Made by a program: the position numbers and the translations under genes. A stretch of DNA of 64,000 nt from contig JARKIF010000140.1 of assembly GCA_029378245.1 (NCBI GenBank), positions 17,858 to 81,857 on the forward strand. The letters run 5' to 3'. The notes below the pieces were generated by a model. It saw only the letters and a list, made by a program, of their open reading frames with translations. It did not search any database and was not told the origin of the DNA. Source of the DNA: Roridomyces roridus (lineage: Eukaryota; Basidiomycota; Agaricomycetes; Agaricales; Mycenaceae). Each line of letters begins with the position of its first letter. The first letter of the stretch is position 1. Shown in pieces: positions 46,049 to 57,811 of the stretch.

Positions 46049-47748
46049 TTAAATATGCCTGGCCACATCCCTCTGTGCCGGCTCCATCGACTGTCTCGGT
46101 AGAGATTCAATCGCCCCGCCCAATACCACCGAGTGGATGGGAACAGGAGCAGGAACAGCATTGAGCACGGGCATAGCTTCAACAACCGACGTGCGTGCGT
46201 TGGACTTGATGGACAGAGTATCCATGTTCATGTACACATCACTCTGCACCGTGCTGCTCGAGTCGCGCATGTCGATGACGGTGGAGAGGACGGCGGAAGG
46301 CGGGGAGTCTGCATCTGTAGAGGACACCTCGCCTCGGCGAAGGGCGTTGACTGCGTTGATGAAGGACTATAGATAGTGTCGGCGGGGTCATGAATATACA
46401 TGATGAAGAGAGAGACGTACGGGATCCGTGGCGGCGAGGAGACCATAAGCGAGAGGACGGATAGAGAACATGGCGAGATCTGCCAGCATATGCGGCGTAG
46501 GTTGAACGATTGGCTCGCAATGCAATACGTCGGGACACGGACCAGCAATATCTAACCCGGCATTCTACATAGGTCGGACGCTGCTCAGCAGGAATTCTGT
46601 TGGGTAAGAGGATGGAACACGCACATGCTTGACCAGTATCGGGTGTTGGACGACGTACAAATCAAACAAAGCTCCAGTCATATTCATGAGCGCCGACATG
46701 AGTGGATAGATGGCTGCGGCTTTGTTCAACGGTGCTGTTAAGCGGGAAGGGAGGAATGACTCACCGATGCGCAAAATGGTGCCGCGGTACATGAATATAG
46801 TCGAACCCGCGGCGTCGCTGCGGGACTTTGATCGCGATAGGTAGGGTGAGGATCTGGGGTACACAGGGCGCACAATGTGCTACAGACTAAGAGAGAGAGC
46901 AATACAAAACAAATTTACGCACCGTATATCGAAAGAGATACCAAACGATGCTGAGGAACGCCACAATCTCGCCGGCGGAAACCAAGAATATCCAGAATGT
47001 CTGAGTACCCACTACCCAGCGCAGTGTTTTCGCCGGGTTTCTATTGCGGTACCAACAGACGTGTTCTGACGAGTTCCATCTGTGGGAAGAATTCACGGTC
47101 AGGGCAGCTGAAGGACGACGGGCAACGCACCCAAGAGCACCACCAGCGTATGCGACACCATTGCACACGGCACAGACAAAGGCCGTTCCGAGAACATAGT
47201 ATTTTTCCGTCTTCTGTCCGTTGATACCATGAGCCAGCACGAGTCTGTCTCAAAAGTTCTTATTCTGCTCGGAGCGAGAGGAGGAGCACGCACGGGAGGT
47301 TCAGAGCGACGCAGAAGAACATCCCCCCGGAGAACTGGAGAGCACTCTGAAGACGATGAGGAATCGGGTGGACACAAGACGAATCAAGGACGCACATTCG
47401 TGATAAAACTGAGCAAAGAGCAGCTCCAATCCCTGTACACATGCAAGGTCATCACGAGAACGGTTGCGCCGAACACCATACTGGACGATATCATCGGGAC
47501 GGAGTCATGGCGAGGAGATTCAACGACGCACTGTGCCACCAAAGCGTATACCAACAATCGAAAGCTGACACGGTCCAAGTGTCGTCTTGAGACGGGGGAG
47601 AGCGCCAGGTATCCATATGAAGCCAGGATGATGCCGGTTAGCGCAATGCCCGGTATCATCAAGCCCAGCATAAGATTTCGCGGACTGTTGTGGGCTCATT
47701 AGACGCGCAAGGCAGCACTGGATGGGGGCCCACTTACTTGGCCTTCAT
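46049..47748 (-). CDS. Seven-helix membrane protein, receptor-like
   Basis: Exon 1 is only 11 bases (47748-47738, ATGAAGGCCAA), spliced (GTAAGT to ACAACAG) to give MKANPRNLMLGLMIPGIALT and GIILASYGYLALSPVSRRHL, DRVSFRLLVYAL. Further exons hold MVFGATVLVMTLHV, SGGMFFCVALNLPCVLLLSL, an exon with TQTFWIFLVSAGEIVAFLSI, and AAAIYPLMSALMNMTGALFD, before a polar tail from MSSTDADSPPSAVLS to ARHI. The pattern (RPxLDRVSFRLLVYAL helix 2, Cys in the outer loops) resembles basidiomycete GPCR-like proteins; ligand and coupling are unknown. Inner exon borders are approximate. Confidence 0.6.
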
Positions 47749-49328
47749 GCCGCTATGTACGTAGCCGGATTCCGCGGGATGTAGAAAGGGAGGATGCGGT
47801 GAGAAGCGGAGAGCCGATTTATGAGGCTGGAGCCCAACGCCACAGGAATATTCCCGCCGAGGCTCTCGAGTCGAGGTTACGCACACAGAGAGAGGAGAAA
47901 ATGTCTTGGTCCGTCGCTCCAGCCCGATACTTGAGGACGACCGTCGGCTAAGCTGCTACTATCAGCGGCGACCTGGCCGTTGGCAGGAGAAAATAGACAG
48001 GGTCGGAAGGTGTATTCAATCAAGTCACGTCCCTGCCCTCCGTAAGCCGGCGTATTGTGCCGGTTGCGATCGCACGTCTGGACATCTCCTTGGAGTGCTC
48101 TGAGACAACAGGAGAGTGAGATGAGAAGCAGAGGATTTCGGCACAGGGGAAAGATCGAGGACTCGTGGCGAGGAAGCCATGTACCCAAACGTAGAGTCCA
48201 GACTCCAGTGCGGAGAGCTCGAAAATTGACGGAAGACGGCCCAGAAGACACGCCTATGTTCTCGCCATCGCACGCTGTCACAGAGAAGAGGCGGGCGTTG
48301 GCCGCCGACACTACATTCGTGCGACAGAGAGGCCGCCGCGGAGGCGTCGGGCGACGCTTGAAGGAGAAGACAGGATGCCCACGTGGCGGTGTCTTTTATT
48401 TCTGAATTGATCCGCTACCGCAGATCACGTTACGATTCCTAACTTGATTAGGAATCGTTCTTTATGAATCTGTCTTCATCAAACCATCCCCGATGCCCAT
48501 TTGGAACTCGGAACATGATCCGAGCCAGATTGCCGTGCCTTACTTGCATCAAGAACTCGGCGATTTCCGTACATACCTTGAGTGAAGATCTCGATTATTT
48601 CGTTCGCGGGTCCACCGTGGGTCCGTGACTGGCATAGGAATAGAATGGGATGCAAAGAGGCGAGGACGGATCCGAAGTCCGACTTGCTTATTGACAGTTG
48701 ATTGGCATTGACAGCGGTGCTCATGTTCGGACAGCGGGAACCCGAGGTATCTGCCGACTCTCTGCCTTCATGCTCTGGGTCTCGGATCCCTGTATGTACT
48801 ATGTAGCGTGCAATCTCGCTCGGAGTCAACCACATAGACCCGGGAAATGGTGATTGAAATCAGCCGGTAAGCAGATGAAATGCCTCGGCGGCGATGTGTG
48901 TCAGCATCCCTTGCTTTCTCTGCCCACAACGCCGTCTCTTGCCATGGTCGTGCTCTTTCCGCCTCTCTTGAGTCTTGCTAATATGGCCGACACTCTTGGA
49001 TTCTGGGGTACTTACTGGGATTCTGGTCCATCTGCGTGCCGGGCCCAATCTGCTCTCATGGTTACCGGCATGCGGTGCCGCCCAATCTTCGATAACACCC
49101 TCTTGCACCTCGTCTCGCCTGCCTCAGAGGCCTGCATCGGGGTCGGGTCTTTCTTGCCTACAGGCATTGCAGCTCCTGGTATGCCTGGTTACGACCGCTG
49201 TCGTCCGTTGTCGTTGTCTTGATACACGTATCTTTAGCATGCGGCGGCGCGCACGTCGAATGCCTTGATCTTTGTGTATCTGACAATATAGAAGGTATGT
49301 GTGCCGTTCTTTCGCTCGTTGAAATTGT
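47749..49328. other. Unassigned DNA before the Helitron
   Basis: Frames on both strands (for example minus 48835-48479 with a GTATGT donor after IIEIFTQ, and plus 48854-49270) have no recognised domain. The 5' end of the Helitron may lie here; I could not find a convincing TC terminus. Confidence 0.35.
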
Positions 49329-52300
49329 GTGATGACTGAATCTCACCCAGATACCACCAGTGAACACATCGGGAGCATTGGTGACGTAGTGGATGGTCAG
49401 TTTATCCCTTTCCTCTGCCCCTACTTTGAATTCAAAGCCGTCGCAGCTATAGAGTGTAATATCTATCCCCGTGCCCCCCGGGTACGGGGTACTTTGTGCC
49501 TTTGCGTGAGCAAGGCCGCCGGAGACGGCAGAACGGGCCTTTGCGTTAGCAAGGCCGCCGGAGACGGCAGAACGGGCCTTTGCGCAAGCAAGGCTGCCGG
49601 AGACGGCATACCAGTGATCTTGAACGTTGCACCGCGCACTCTCGTTGGCTGCACCATGTTTATTGGTCCAGTTTTTCTGAGTGCCGCTGGGAATACGATG
49701 AATTGTATTACGAGATTAGACAAACACTCAATTATCAGGGATCTTGCGATAGACATTGACGATGCCCTCGAAACACCTCAGTCTTCGGGTGAGATATATC
49801 ACAACATTCATTTGCTCCTCGTCTTGGCTGCTGTGTGTCTTTTACTCAGTCTAGTTTCTTCAAAGCTCTGGTCAACTCATGCACTGAATGTGGATCACGG
49901 GCCTGCTCAAAACCTCCTTGGCGGCGGCAGACGCGTTAATGGTAAATTCTCGAGCAGTCTGATTGTCCCATATATCATTGATAGTCACGGGATTGAAAAC
50001 CTCGGTCGGGGTTCCTTCATGTTCGAAATCCAGTGCTTACGAAGTGAGATTCACATCCACCTGCCAAAAAACCGGAATTTTGTTGCTGTGGACATACCAT
50101 TGGGTATAATTCTGAACCTCTTGACAACCCATGAGCTGCGTCACACTGCAGACTTGCACGGAGTTCATCTGTACAAGAAAAATCGACTGGCGGAATCACA
50201 GGAAATTATGAATGGCCATTCATGTGTTTCCAGTAATTGTCGAGACCTTGTCTCGATTATGTGTTTCATGTCTCCACCTGAAGATAAGCCCAGCACCATG
50301 TCTGATGCATATAGACAGCATCAAGACGAGCAGAGAGCAAAGGAGGTAGCCCAACTCAGATATGCACAGAAACGGGACTTGAATGAATTGTTACCTGCAT
50401 TTTTCCCTCCTGAACCTCTCAAGAAATCAGAATTGCATCGTATTTTGACTGGCAGCTGTAATGCATTCCTCCCGGAGAAATTCGTTGAAGCTGGTTGCGC
50501 TGTATGCGGAATGCTGTATCCTTTAACTAAACTTTCGCGTTTGAGTGAATTTTCTGGGTCACTGGATGTTCTGTGTGCTCAAGGAGTAACCAGAAAGGAG
50601 CGATACCGTAGCAGTGACCCAATCGAGGAACTCTCTGGGCCTGTCCTCGCAGAAGGTTGCACACATCTGTGTGTTTACTGTGAAGGTTCTCTAGGGTCTA
50701 GAACCATCCCCACAAATGCATTGGCTAAACATGGCTGGTTGGGACCTGTTCCGCCCGAATTGCAAGACTTGAGTTATGCCGAGAGTGTCATGATTGCCAA
50801 GATAAGACACAACCGATGTGTTATGCGGGTCAACTCCGGCAGAGTGCGAATGCATGCCAATGCTATCATGTTCGCTCAGCCGGTTCTGAAGGTTTACTTG
50901 AAGTTACCTCCCTCAAAACAGGAGATGAGTGAGATCCTGGCTTTTGTGTTCACCGGCTCTGCAGCCCCAGCTCAAGAGGATTTTGATCGAACTCCAATGC
51001 TGGTCCGCAGAGATAAAGTTGCAGCTGCCTTGGACTGGTTGAAATTGAATCACGAGGGCTATGCAGACCTGGAAATCTCGGAAGAAAACTTGCTGTCTTA
51101 TAAGCACCATGATATTCCAGTTGAAGTTGATTGCAGAAGAACAAATGCAGATCCGGAGGACTCCATCCCAGCGGTCGCGCGCAGTGTTCACGATGAGAAT
51201 GAAGAACATGGAACCTCAGAAGGTCTGTGCTCATTTGCAGTTCATGGTTTGACTGGGGTTGAGTACTCCACGGCCACGATGGACACAATCAAAGCTGTGG
51301 CACTCCAGCATCTCACGAGACAAGGAAGCATGCTGGGTATTGGACGCAGTGATGTGCCGGAGTCCATGTATGAAAATGTTGAAGCATATCCTGGAATGTT
51401 TCCTTGGTTATTCCCGTATGGTAAAGGTGGAATTGGCCATCCCAGCCACAAATATAAAACTTCAGATCTTAGCCGTAAAGGAAATTTACTGATGTACCAC
51501 GATAAACGTTTCCAGACCGATATGTATTTCCCCATGATCGCATTCAACCACGAGCAACTAAGAGGGTCATCAGTGGGTAGCAAAGCTTTTGTTAAGCGTT
51601 CAAATTTTCCCGATGTTGCCCGAAGATTGCGCAGAATAGATCACCAGGTGTCGGGCAATATTGCTGACCGGCTTGTTGAAGGCCTCCATGTTCGGCCCGA
51701 GACTGACCAGGAGAAAGACTGTTTTGACCTCATGCACGATTTCGATGGAATTGGGGCTTATGTACCTGGTTCGGCAACAAGCAAACGGCATATGCGGAAT
51801 GAAATCTGGTCCAGCACAGCATTTATGGGGGCTCCAAGCTGGTTTGTAACCATGTCCTGGAATGACAGTGGCCATCCACTTGCATTGTATTATGCCCAAG
51901 AGGACACCATCTTCAGACCTGAGATCAAATCCGCTGATGAGCGCTACAGATTGATGTCCAAAAACCCTGTCGCAGCTGCACGATTTTTTCATTACATGAT
52001 GGAGGTATTCATTGAAGAAATTTTGTGTTGAAAAAAGGAAGACGCGGGTGCATTCGGTCACACTGGGGGCTTCTATGCAGTTGTTGAACAGCAAGGCCGG
52101 CTGACCCTTCACTCACATTGTTTAATCTGGGTGAAAAATGCACTGTCACCCCAGGATATCCGAGACAGGTTAACAGCTGAAGATAGCATTTTTACAATGA
52201 GGCTCATGGCATATCTCGAGTCAACCCATCAAGGTAGATTCAACCATGGCAAACTCGCTGATGTGCAAGCTCGAGTGGGTGTTGACTCGCAGATTTCCGA

Positions 52301-55300
52301 GGCCACACTGGATACTCACAAGTACCAGGCACCGACATTAACGTTTCCTGAGCCTCCTCCTCCTTTATGTGACACTGTCAACTGCCATGGAACATGTGTG
52401 GCTTGTAGCCATTTGTCAGAATGGTGGGATAGATATGAACATGAAGTGGACGACTTGCTGGTTAGGTCCGATATTCACAGCTGCCGGCACTCAGTCAAGG
52501 ATGTTGAAGAGGAGAATAATAAAAAATATTGGCGGCATCTCAAGAAGCGCAACAAAACCAAAATTCGCATTCATGAACGGCGAGGGTGCCTCACAAAATC
52601 TGGGGTCTGCAAGGCTCGATTTCCCCGTGATGTTGTGGAAGAAACCGTAGTTGATACAGATGGTCATATTACTTTTGAACATTGGGAGCCGTACATGAAT
52701 ACAATCAACACTTTGATTACCTATTTCTCTCGGTGTAACACTGACTGTACTAGCCTCTTGTCTGGTACTGCAGTTAAGGCTGTAATCTCCTATGTTTCTG
52801 ATTATGTGTCAAAGTTGGGGCTCAAATCATACCAGGCCTTTGCCTCTGTTTTTGATGTGTTTGATCGAAACTCTGATAATTTTGACAGTACCAGCGCTGA
52901 TGAGGATACCACAAGAAAACTTATGAGACAAATGGTCAACGCGATGTCCATGAAGATGGAAATTGGGAGTCCAATGGCATCACTCTATCTCCTTGGAAAT
53001 CCGGATCACTATGCTAGTCATGAGTATGCAAATTTTAGCTGGCGTACCTACGTGGCCTATGTGAAAAGAGATTGGGCAAGAGATTTGCAAAATAATTTAA
53101 CCATGGACCTTGATGACACTCCCGAAGACTTCATAACCCTGCAGAACAACAGAGGAGACATCATTGTGTCTTCAATTGTCGACGATTACACAATGCGTCC
53201 GTCGGTCTACAACTCTGTCAACTTGTATGAGTGGATTCAGTCACATCAGAAGAGGGCATTCACCAAATCGGAAAAAGATCATATTCTACAGGAGCGTGAA
53301 CTGTACAGTGCGTTTGAGAAAGATATCAGTGACTCAGATAGCTCCTCCTCCTTCATTGATGGAGACCAAGATTTGACGCAAAGCAGTGCCAATGAATCAG
53401 ATGATGAAATTCAATTTGAGCCTGGTGATGCAAAAACTACACCACCCAAGTACCCCTTCATCGGAGAACACCGACAGAAAGACACCCATGGTGTGTACTG
53501 TGACTTTTCCAGGCTCAACAAGATAATCCCAAATTTCATGGGAGGTGCCATTCCACGATCAGACCGTGGAGATCGTGAATATTACTGTTTATCTATTTTG
53601 ACAATGTTTAAACCTTGGCGTTCACCGAGAGATCTCAAGGAGGTGTCCTCCACTTGGGATGAAACCTTCAATGATCACACCTTCACTGGACGGCAACACA
53701 AGTTGTTGAAGAACTTCAACCTCCGTTTTGAATGCAATGATGCACGAGATGATCACTATGCAGCAATGAAACGCAAACTGGCTGAAGCAGATTTTGAACC
53801 TTCCAGCCGTTTCAACCAAACCATCCTGGGTCACAAGGATGATGTCGTAGACTTCATTGATGATGAGCTAGAAGAATTTGAAGATTACTCTGCGCATGAA
53901 ATTGGTCCCAAATCTCGTAAATTGAAAGCGCAGATGGAGGAGATAAGGTCCGTACTGGCTGGTTCTAAATGGCTGAATAAAACAACTGACGGTTTGATCA
54001 TGAATGTTTCGACTGAAGCTTTAACTCCACCTTTCAAAACTAAAACAAGCTGGTCAAAAATTGTGGACGCCGAGAGAAAGCTGCTCACAGTCAACAAATT
54101 GGCCAATATGCCTACAAGCTATTCCGGTCATGGTGCACCATTCACTGCGGCTACACACAACAAAGTCGAGGAACTGCCATTCAACTATTTCACCTCTGCT
54201 CAAAAAGTTGATGCAGACTTGAACATGAACATCAAGCTGGAATGCTGTGACTTCTTTACATTGAACATTGAACAGACCAGAGCATTTACAATTGTGGCAG
54301 ACCATGCCTCAGCAGTCCAGTCAGTGCCATTGAGAATGTATCTCGGTGGCATGGGAGGTTTGGGTAAATCACAAGTCATCAAGGCTATTAGCCGGTTTTT
54401 TGAAATGAGGAATGAAAATTACAGGTTTATGTTCCTCGGACCCACAGGATCAACCGCAGCTCTTGTAAATGGCTCCACTTACCATTCTGTCTTCAAGGTG
54501 CCTCGAGAAACAGGGCGCAAAAATAGAGATGACATTGACGGAATTCGCAATGAAGCAACAGCAATGGCAGCTGTCAATGAGCGCATCCAGGGTGTAGAGT
54601 ATATTTTCCTTGATGAAGTGTCCATGGTGTCCTGCAACGATCTGCAAACCCTGGCAAGTCAGGCTGCCAAGGCCAGAAATATCCATGATGTTGCATTTGG
54701 GGGATTGAATGTGATCCTGGCCGGTGATTTTGCACAGTTGCCACCAACTCGGGGCCCTGCTCTGTATGCATCCTTGAAAACCCCTAGTCTTGCAGATGCA
54801 AATACCGATTTTGATCAAGCCTCAATTCTGGGTCGTATGATTTGGCACCAGTTCAATACTGTTGTGATTCTCCGGCAGAATATGAGACAGAGTTCTTCCA
54901 CAGCGGAGGGTTTAAAACTGCGTACTGCATTGGAAAATATGAGATACCGTGCATGCACCGCTGAAGATATTGAATTCCTGAGATCCCGTGTAGCCAGTGA
55001 CAAGCCGGGTCATCCACGTTTGGACTCTGTTGAGTTCAGAAATGTGTCTGTGATCACTGCCTGGAATGTGCATAAAGATACAATAAATCAACTGGGCGCA
55101 GAGAGGTTTGCCGCAGACACTGGCCAAGAGCTCCATGAATTCTACTCTGTTGACCGAATGAGTGCAGCAAATGTGGACCGAAGGAAGTGCAAGAATTGTC
55201 CCCAAGCCCGAGTCCGTCGAATTGGTCCGCAGTTGCAGGAGCAGCTCTGGATGGCAACACCGTCGGCAACAGCAGAGCATGTTCCCGGCTGCTTGCGTCT

Positions 55301-56966
55301 ATGTGTAGGCATGCCTGTCATGATCAAATCAAATGCTGCTACTGAACTCTGTATAACCAAAGGTCAAGAGGCATCTGTGCGTGGCTGGAATCAATCCATT
55401 GGTCCTCATGGGAAACCCATACTAGAAACTCTCTTCATGGAGCTGATGAATCCACCGCGGCCTATACAGATCCCTGACCTTCCGCAGAATGTTGTGCCCT
55501 TGCCTCGAGCAACAATGAAAACAACAGCACTACTTGAGGATGATTCACTCCTGAGCTTGAACAGAGAACAGATCCCAGTCCTGCAGAATTTCTCAATGAC
55601 GGATTATGGGGCACAGGGAAAGTCAAGAAATCCAAATGTTTGCCATTTGAATAATTGTCAGAGCCATATGGCTTACTATGTTGCGCTGTCCAGGGGAACA
55701 CAAGCATCAGGAACAGCCATCATTCAAGGCTTTGATGAAAAAATGATCACAGGTGGAATCACGGGATTTCTTCGTCAGGAGTTCCGTGAGCTTGAGATGT
55801 TGGATGAAATTACAACCTTGAGGTATAATGGTGAACTGCCGTTGCAAGTGACTGGTTTTTACCGTGGTCAACTTCTGCGTTCCTACTTGCAGTGGCGCAA
55901 AGACGATAGTGATCCAGCACATATACATCCTGCTATACGGGCGCACAGGATCATCTCAAATATTTCCCCCGATGTGTACAACACCTGGAAACCGACGGGT
56001 GTATCTGCAAAACGAGGCACCAGGCGATGTTCCGCAAGCGATGTTGATACAAGAAATCCAAAGACAAGAAAGACTCAGCATCACAACAACCGTGAAACAC
56101 AGGCCGGGCTGAGCTCAGGTGGAAGTCCGATTGGCCTTGTGTGGGATAATGTGAACTGGAGTTGTGGCTATGATGCACTTTTCACGCCACTTGGCCATCT
56201 GTGGCGATCCGATAAGCAGAAGTGGACCACCCTTTTCAACCATCTGAATCCCATACTGCGTCTCTGGGCAAACTGGATGGTTGCCCATGAGGACACTCCT
56301 GAGATACCCAGAGATGAAGCCAGGCAGTCTTTGACCGCTTCTGATGCCTCCAAATTTCCTCTCGGACCTGTGTGCTTGCGACTCGATGATCTGTTCAGTT
56401 CTGTCTCCAATCAAGTAACATATGGCCAGGCGAGAACCTACTGTAATGTTTGTGGCTACTTGGAAGCTGGACTCACTGACACTTTTGGAATGCACTTGAC
56501 AACATACCGAACGCACGACTTGGGAAATGGTCAGATTACCACAAGTCAATGGTTGTCTCATCATTTCAACCGATCCATTCGAAGGCAATGCCCACAATGT
56601 GGTTCTCGAGGAGCTCGTACACACCTTTGCCGGCAGACAAATATAATTGCAGTCCCGCCTATTTTCATTCTCAGTATAACCATGAGTGAGCTTATTGTTG
56701 AAGACACTCTGCATTTCCGGACAGAGAGCACTGTGGATCAAATGAATCTTGTCGGTCTTATCTATCACTCCGAGACTGATCGACATTTCTCAAGTGCCAC
56801 CGTCGGCGATGATAAAGCTCTCTGGTATCACGATGGAATTGCTACAGGGAGGCGCTGCGTGCCAATGGGTTATATCTCTTCATTTGACAATCATTCGCTG
56901 CATAACCAGGGGAGCTACAAGCTGGCAGCGGCCATATACAGCCATTCCGCATCGACACCCATCTGA
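49329..56966 (+). pseudogene. Helitron RepHel protein with one in-frame TGA
   Basis: A frame of about 2,545 codons broken only by TGA at 52029-52031. N-terminal part: a region with CAVCGMLYPL and RVRHNRC-like text (DUF6570 type, about residues 390-560), then Helitron Rep N domain (FPWLFPYGKGG, GAPSWFVTMSW). After the stop: HUH motif in GRLTLHSHCLIW (52110-52118), tyrosines of the Y2 motif in YVSDYVSK (from 52791). Pif1-type helicase: Walker A GGMGGLGKS (54345-54371), Walker B IFLDEVSMV, GDFAQLPP, and VALSRG near the end. C-terminus: a cysteine-protease-like domain described separately. The N-terminal start is uncertain; frame upstream of about 49700 includes a 39-bp repeat and may be leader. 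Whether the stop is real, bypassed or an error is open. Confidence 0.85.
49500..49606 (+). repeat. Three 39-bp direct repeats
   Basis: Nearly three tandem copies of a unit containing AGCAAGGCCGCCGGAGACGG. If translated in the Helitron frame they encode repeats of CVSKAAGDGRTGL. The GC-rich unit contrasts with the AT-richer Helitron gene body. Confidence 0.8.
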
Positions 56967-57811
56967 ACTGTTCAAGTTTGAAAAAGAGGAATCGTACCTG
57001 CCATGCGAAGCAATGGCCTCAAAGCCAGGTTGAGCAAATGACGTTGCGGCTGAAGAAAATTCAAGCCCATTCAGGCCCATTTGAGAGCCGCACCAATTGG
57101 AGAATTGGTGATCATCCGTTGAAGTATGTCTCAGCTTGGCGAGCTTGTTGAACGCCGAGTGCGCATACCCAACGCGGAACCAATATGCAGTAGTATCTGC
57201 GACACCCTATCGAAAGAGCGAAGTTGGTACTGTGATCCAGGCCGGGTCCAGGCGAGGATCGAGCTCCAACAGATCCGCCCCGGGTCCATGGAGCAAAAGC
57301 GTCTGATGCTGAGCGATGTCTCCGGTTGGGTTAGCGGCCTGTGGGCTGAACGCCAGTTCAGCGGTACTGCTGCAGGCTCAGTTCGACTCCCTGCCTCGGT
57401 GTTGATCTTGTGAAACAGGTAATCTGATTTGCATTTTTCGGAGGGTCATAGTTCAATAGGCTTTTTCCTCCGGCGCAAGCAGCTCCCCATATACTGCTGG
57501 TTGATCATGAGTCGTGCCTCAACATTTTCCGTTCCGTGCCGACACGCTGAAAGGGGTCGGCATGGGTTCGACTCCCGGCCTGACCCCATAGGACGGCTTG
57601 CCATAACTTTTGGGGCCCAAGGGCGGCACGAAAAAATTCGAAGTTGCATCCCGCATAAAATCCGTGAAAATCGCCAGTCCCTCTCACAGCGCTGGACCAC
57701 GCCGCGCGGGTCCGGAGACGTGAACTCAGGCATCCGGACAGACAGACTGCAATCGGTGTGTACCGGTCTTTCGCATGTGAAAGGGTGAGCTAAGAATGAA
57801 ACCCACCCTAG
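56967..57811. other. Helitron 3' flank with tRNA-like boxes
   Basis: No gene recognised. Two plus-strand B-box matches are present: AGTTCGACTCC (57380-57390, TTTTT at 57434) and GGTTCGACTCC (57565-57575, TTTT at 57608). The Helitron's 3' end must lie in this block or the laccase remnant was truncated before insertion. Confidence 0.4.

Larger units (their letters stand above)
49329..56969 (+). mobile_element. Helitron (rolling-circle transposon), borders unknown
   Basis: Identified by its Rep-Pif1 helicase gene. The interval given is the coding span; the true ends are outside it and were not located. No CTRR end with a strong hairpin was found before the laccase remnant at 57812. ACCAATT-GGAG-AATTGGT near 57090 is a 7-bp stem but has no CTRR after it. 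Base composition is visibly more AT-rich than the flanking genes from about 49600 on. Confidence 0.85.

Noticed and set aside
48854..49270. A membrane protein or 5' half of the laccase upstream of the Helitron
   Set aside because: No HWHGF, WYHSH or other laccase text and no family helix pattern could be read in any frame.
52029..52031. TGA as a selenocysteine codon or programmed readthrough
   Set aside because: No selenocysteine element or family precedent is visible; a point mutation or base-call error is simpler.
56115..56786. Minus-strand frame of 223 codons in the Helitron
   Set aside because: It lies antisense to the protease-like domain and has no recognisable content.
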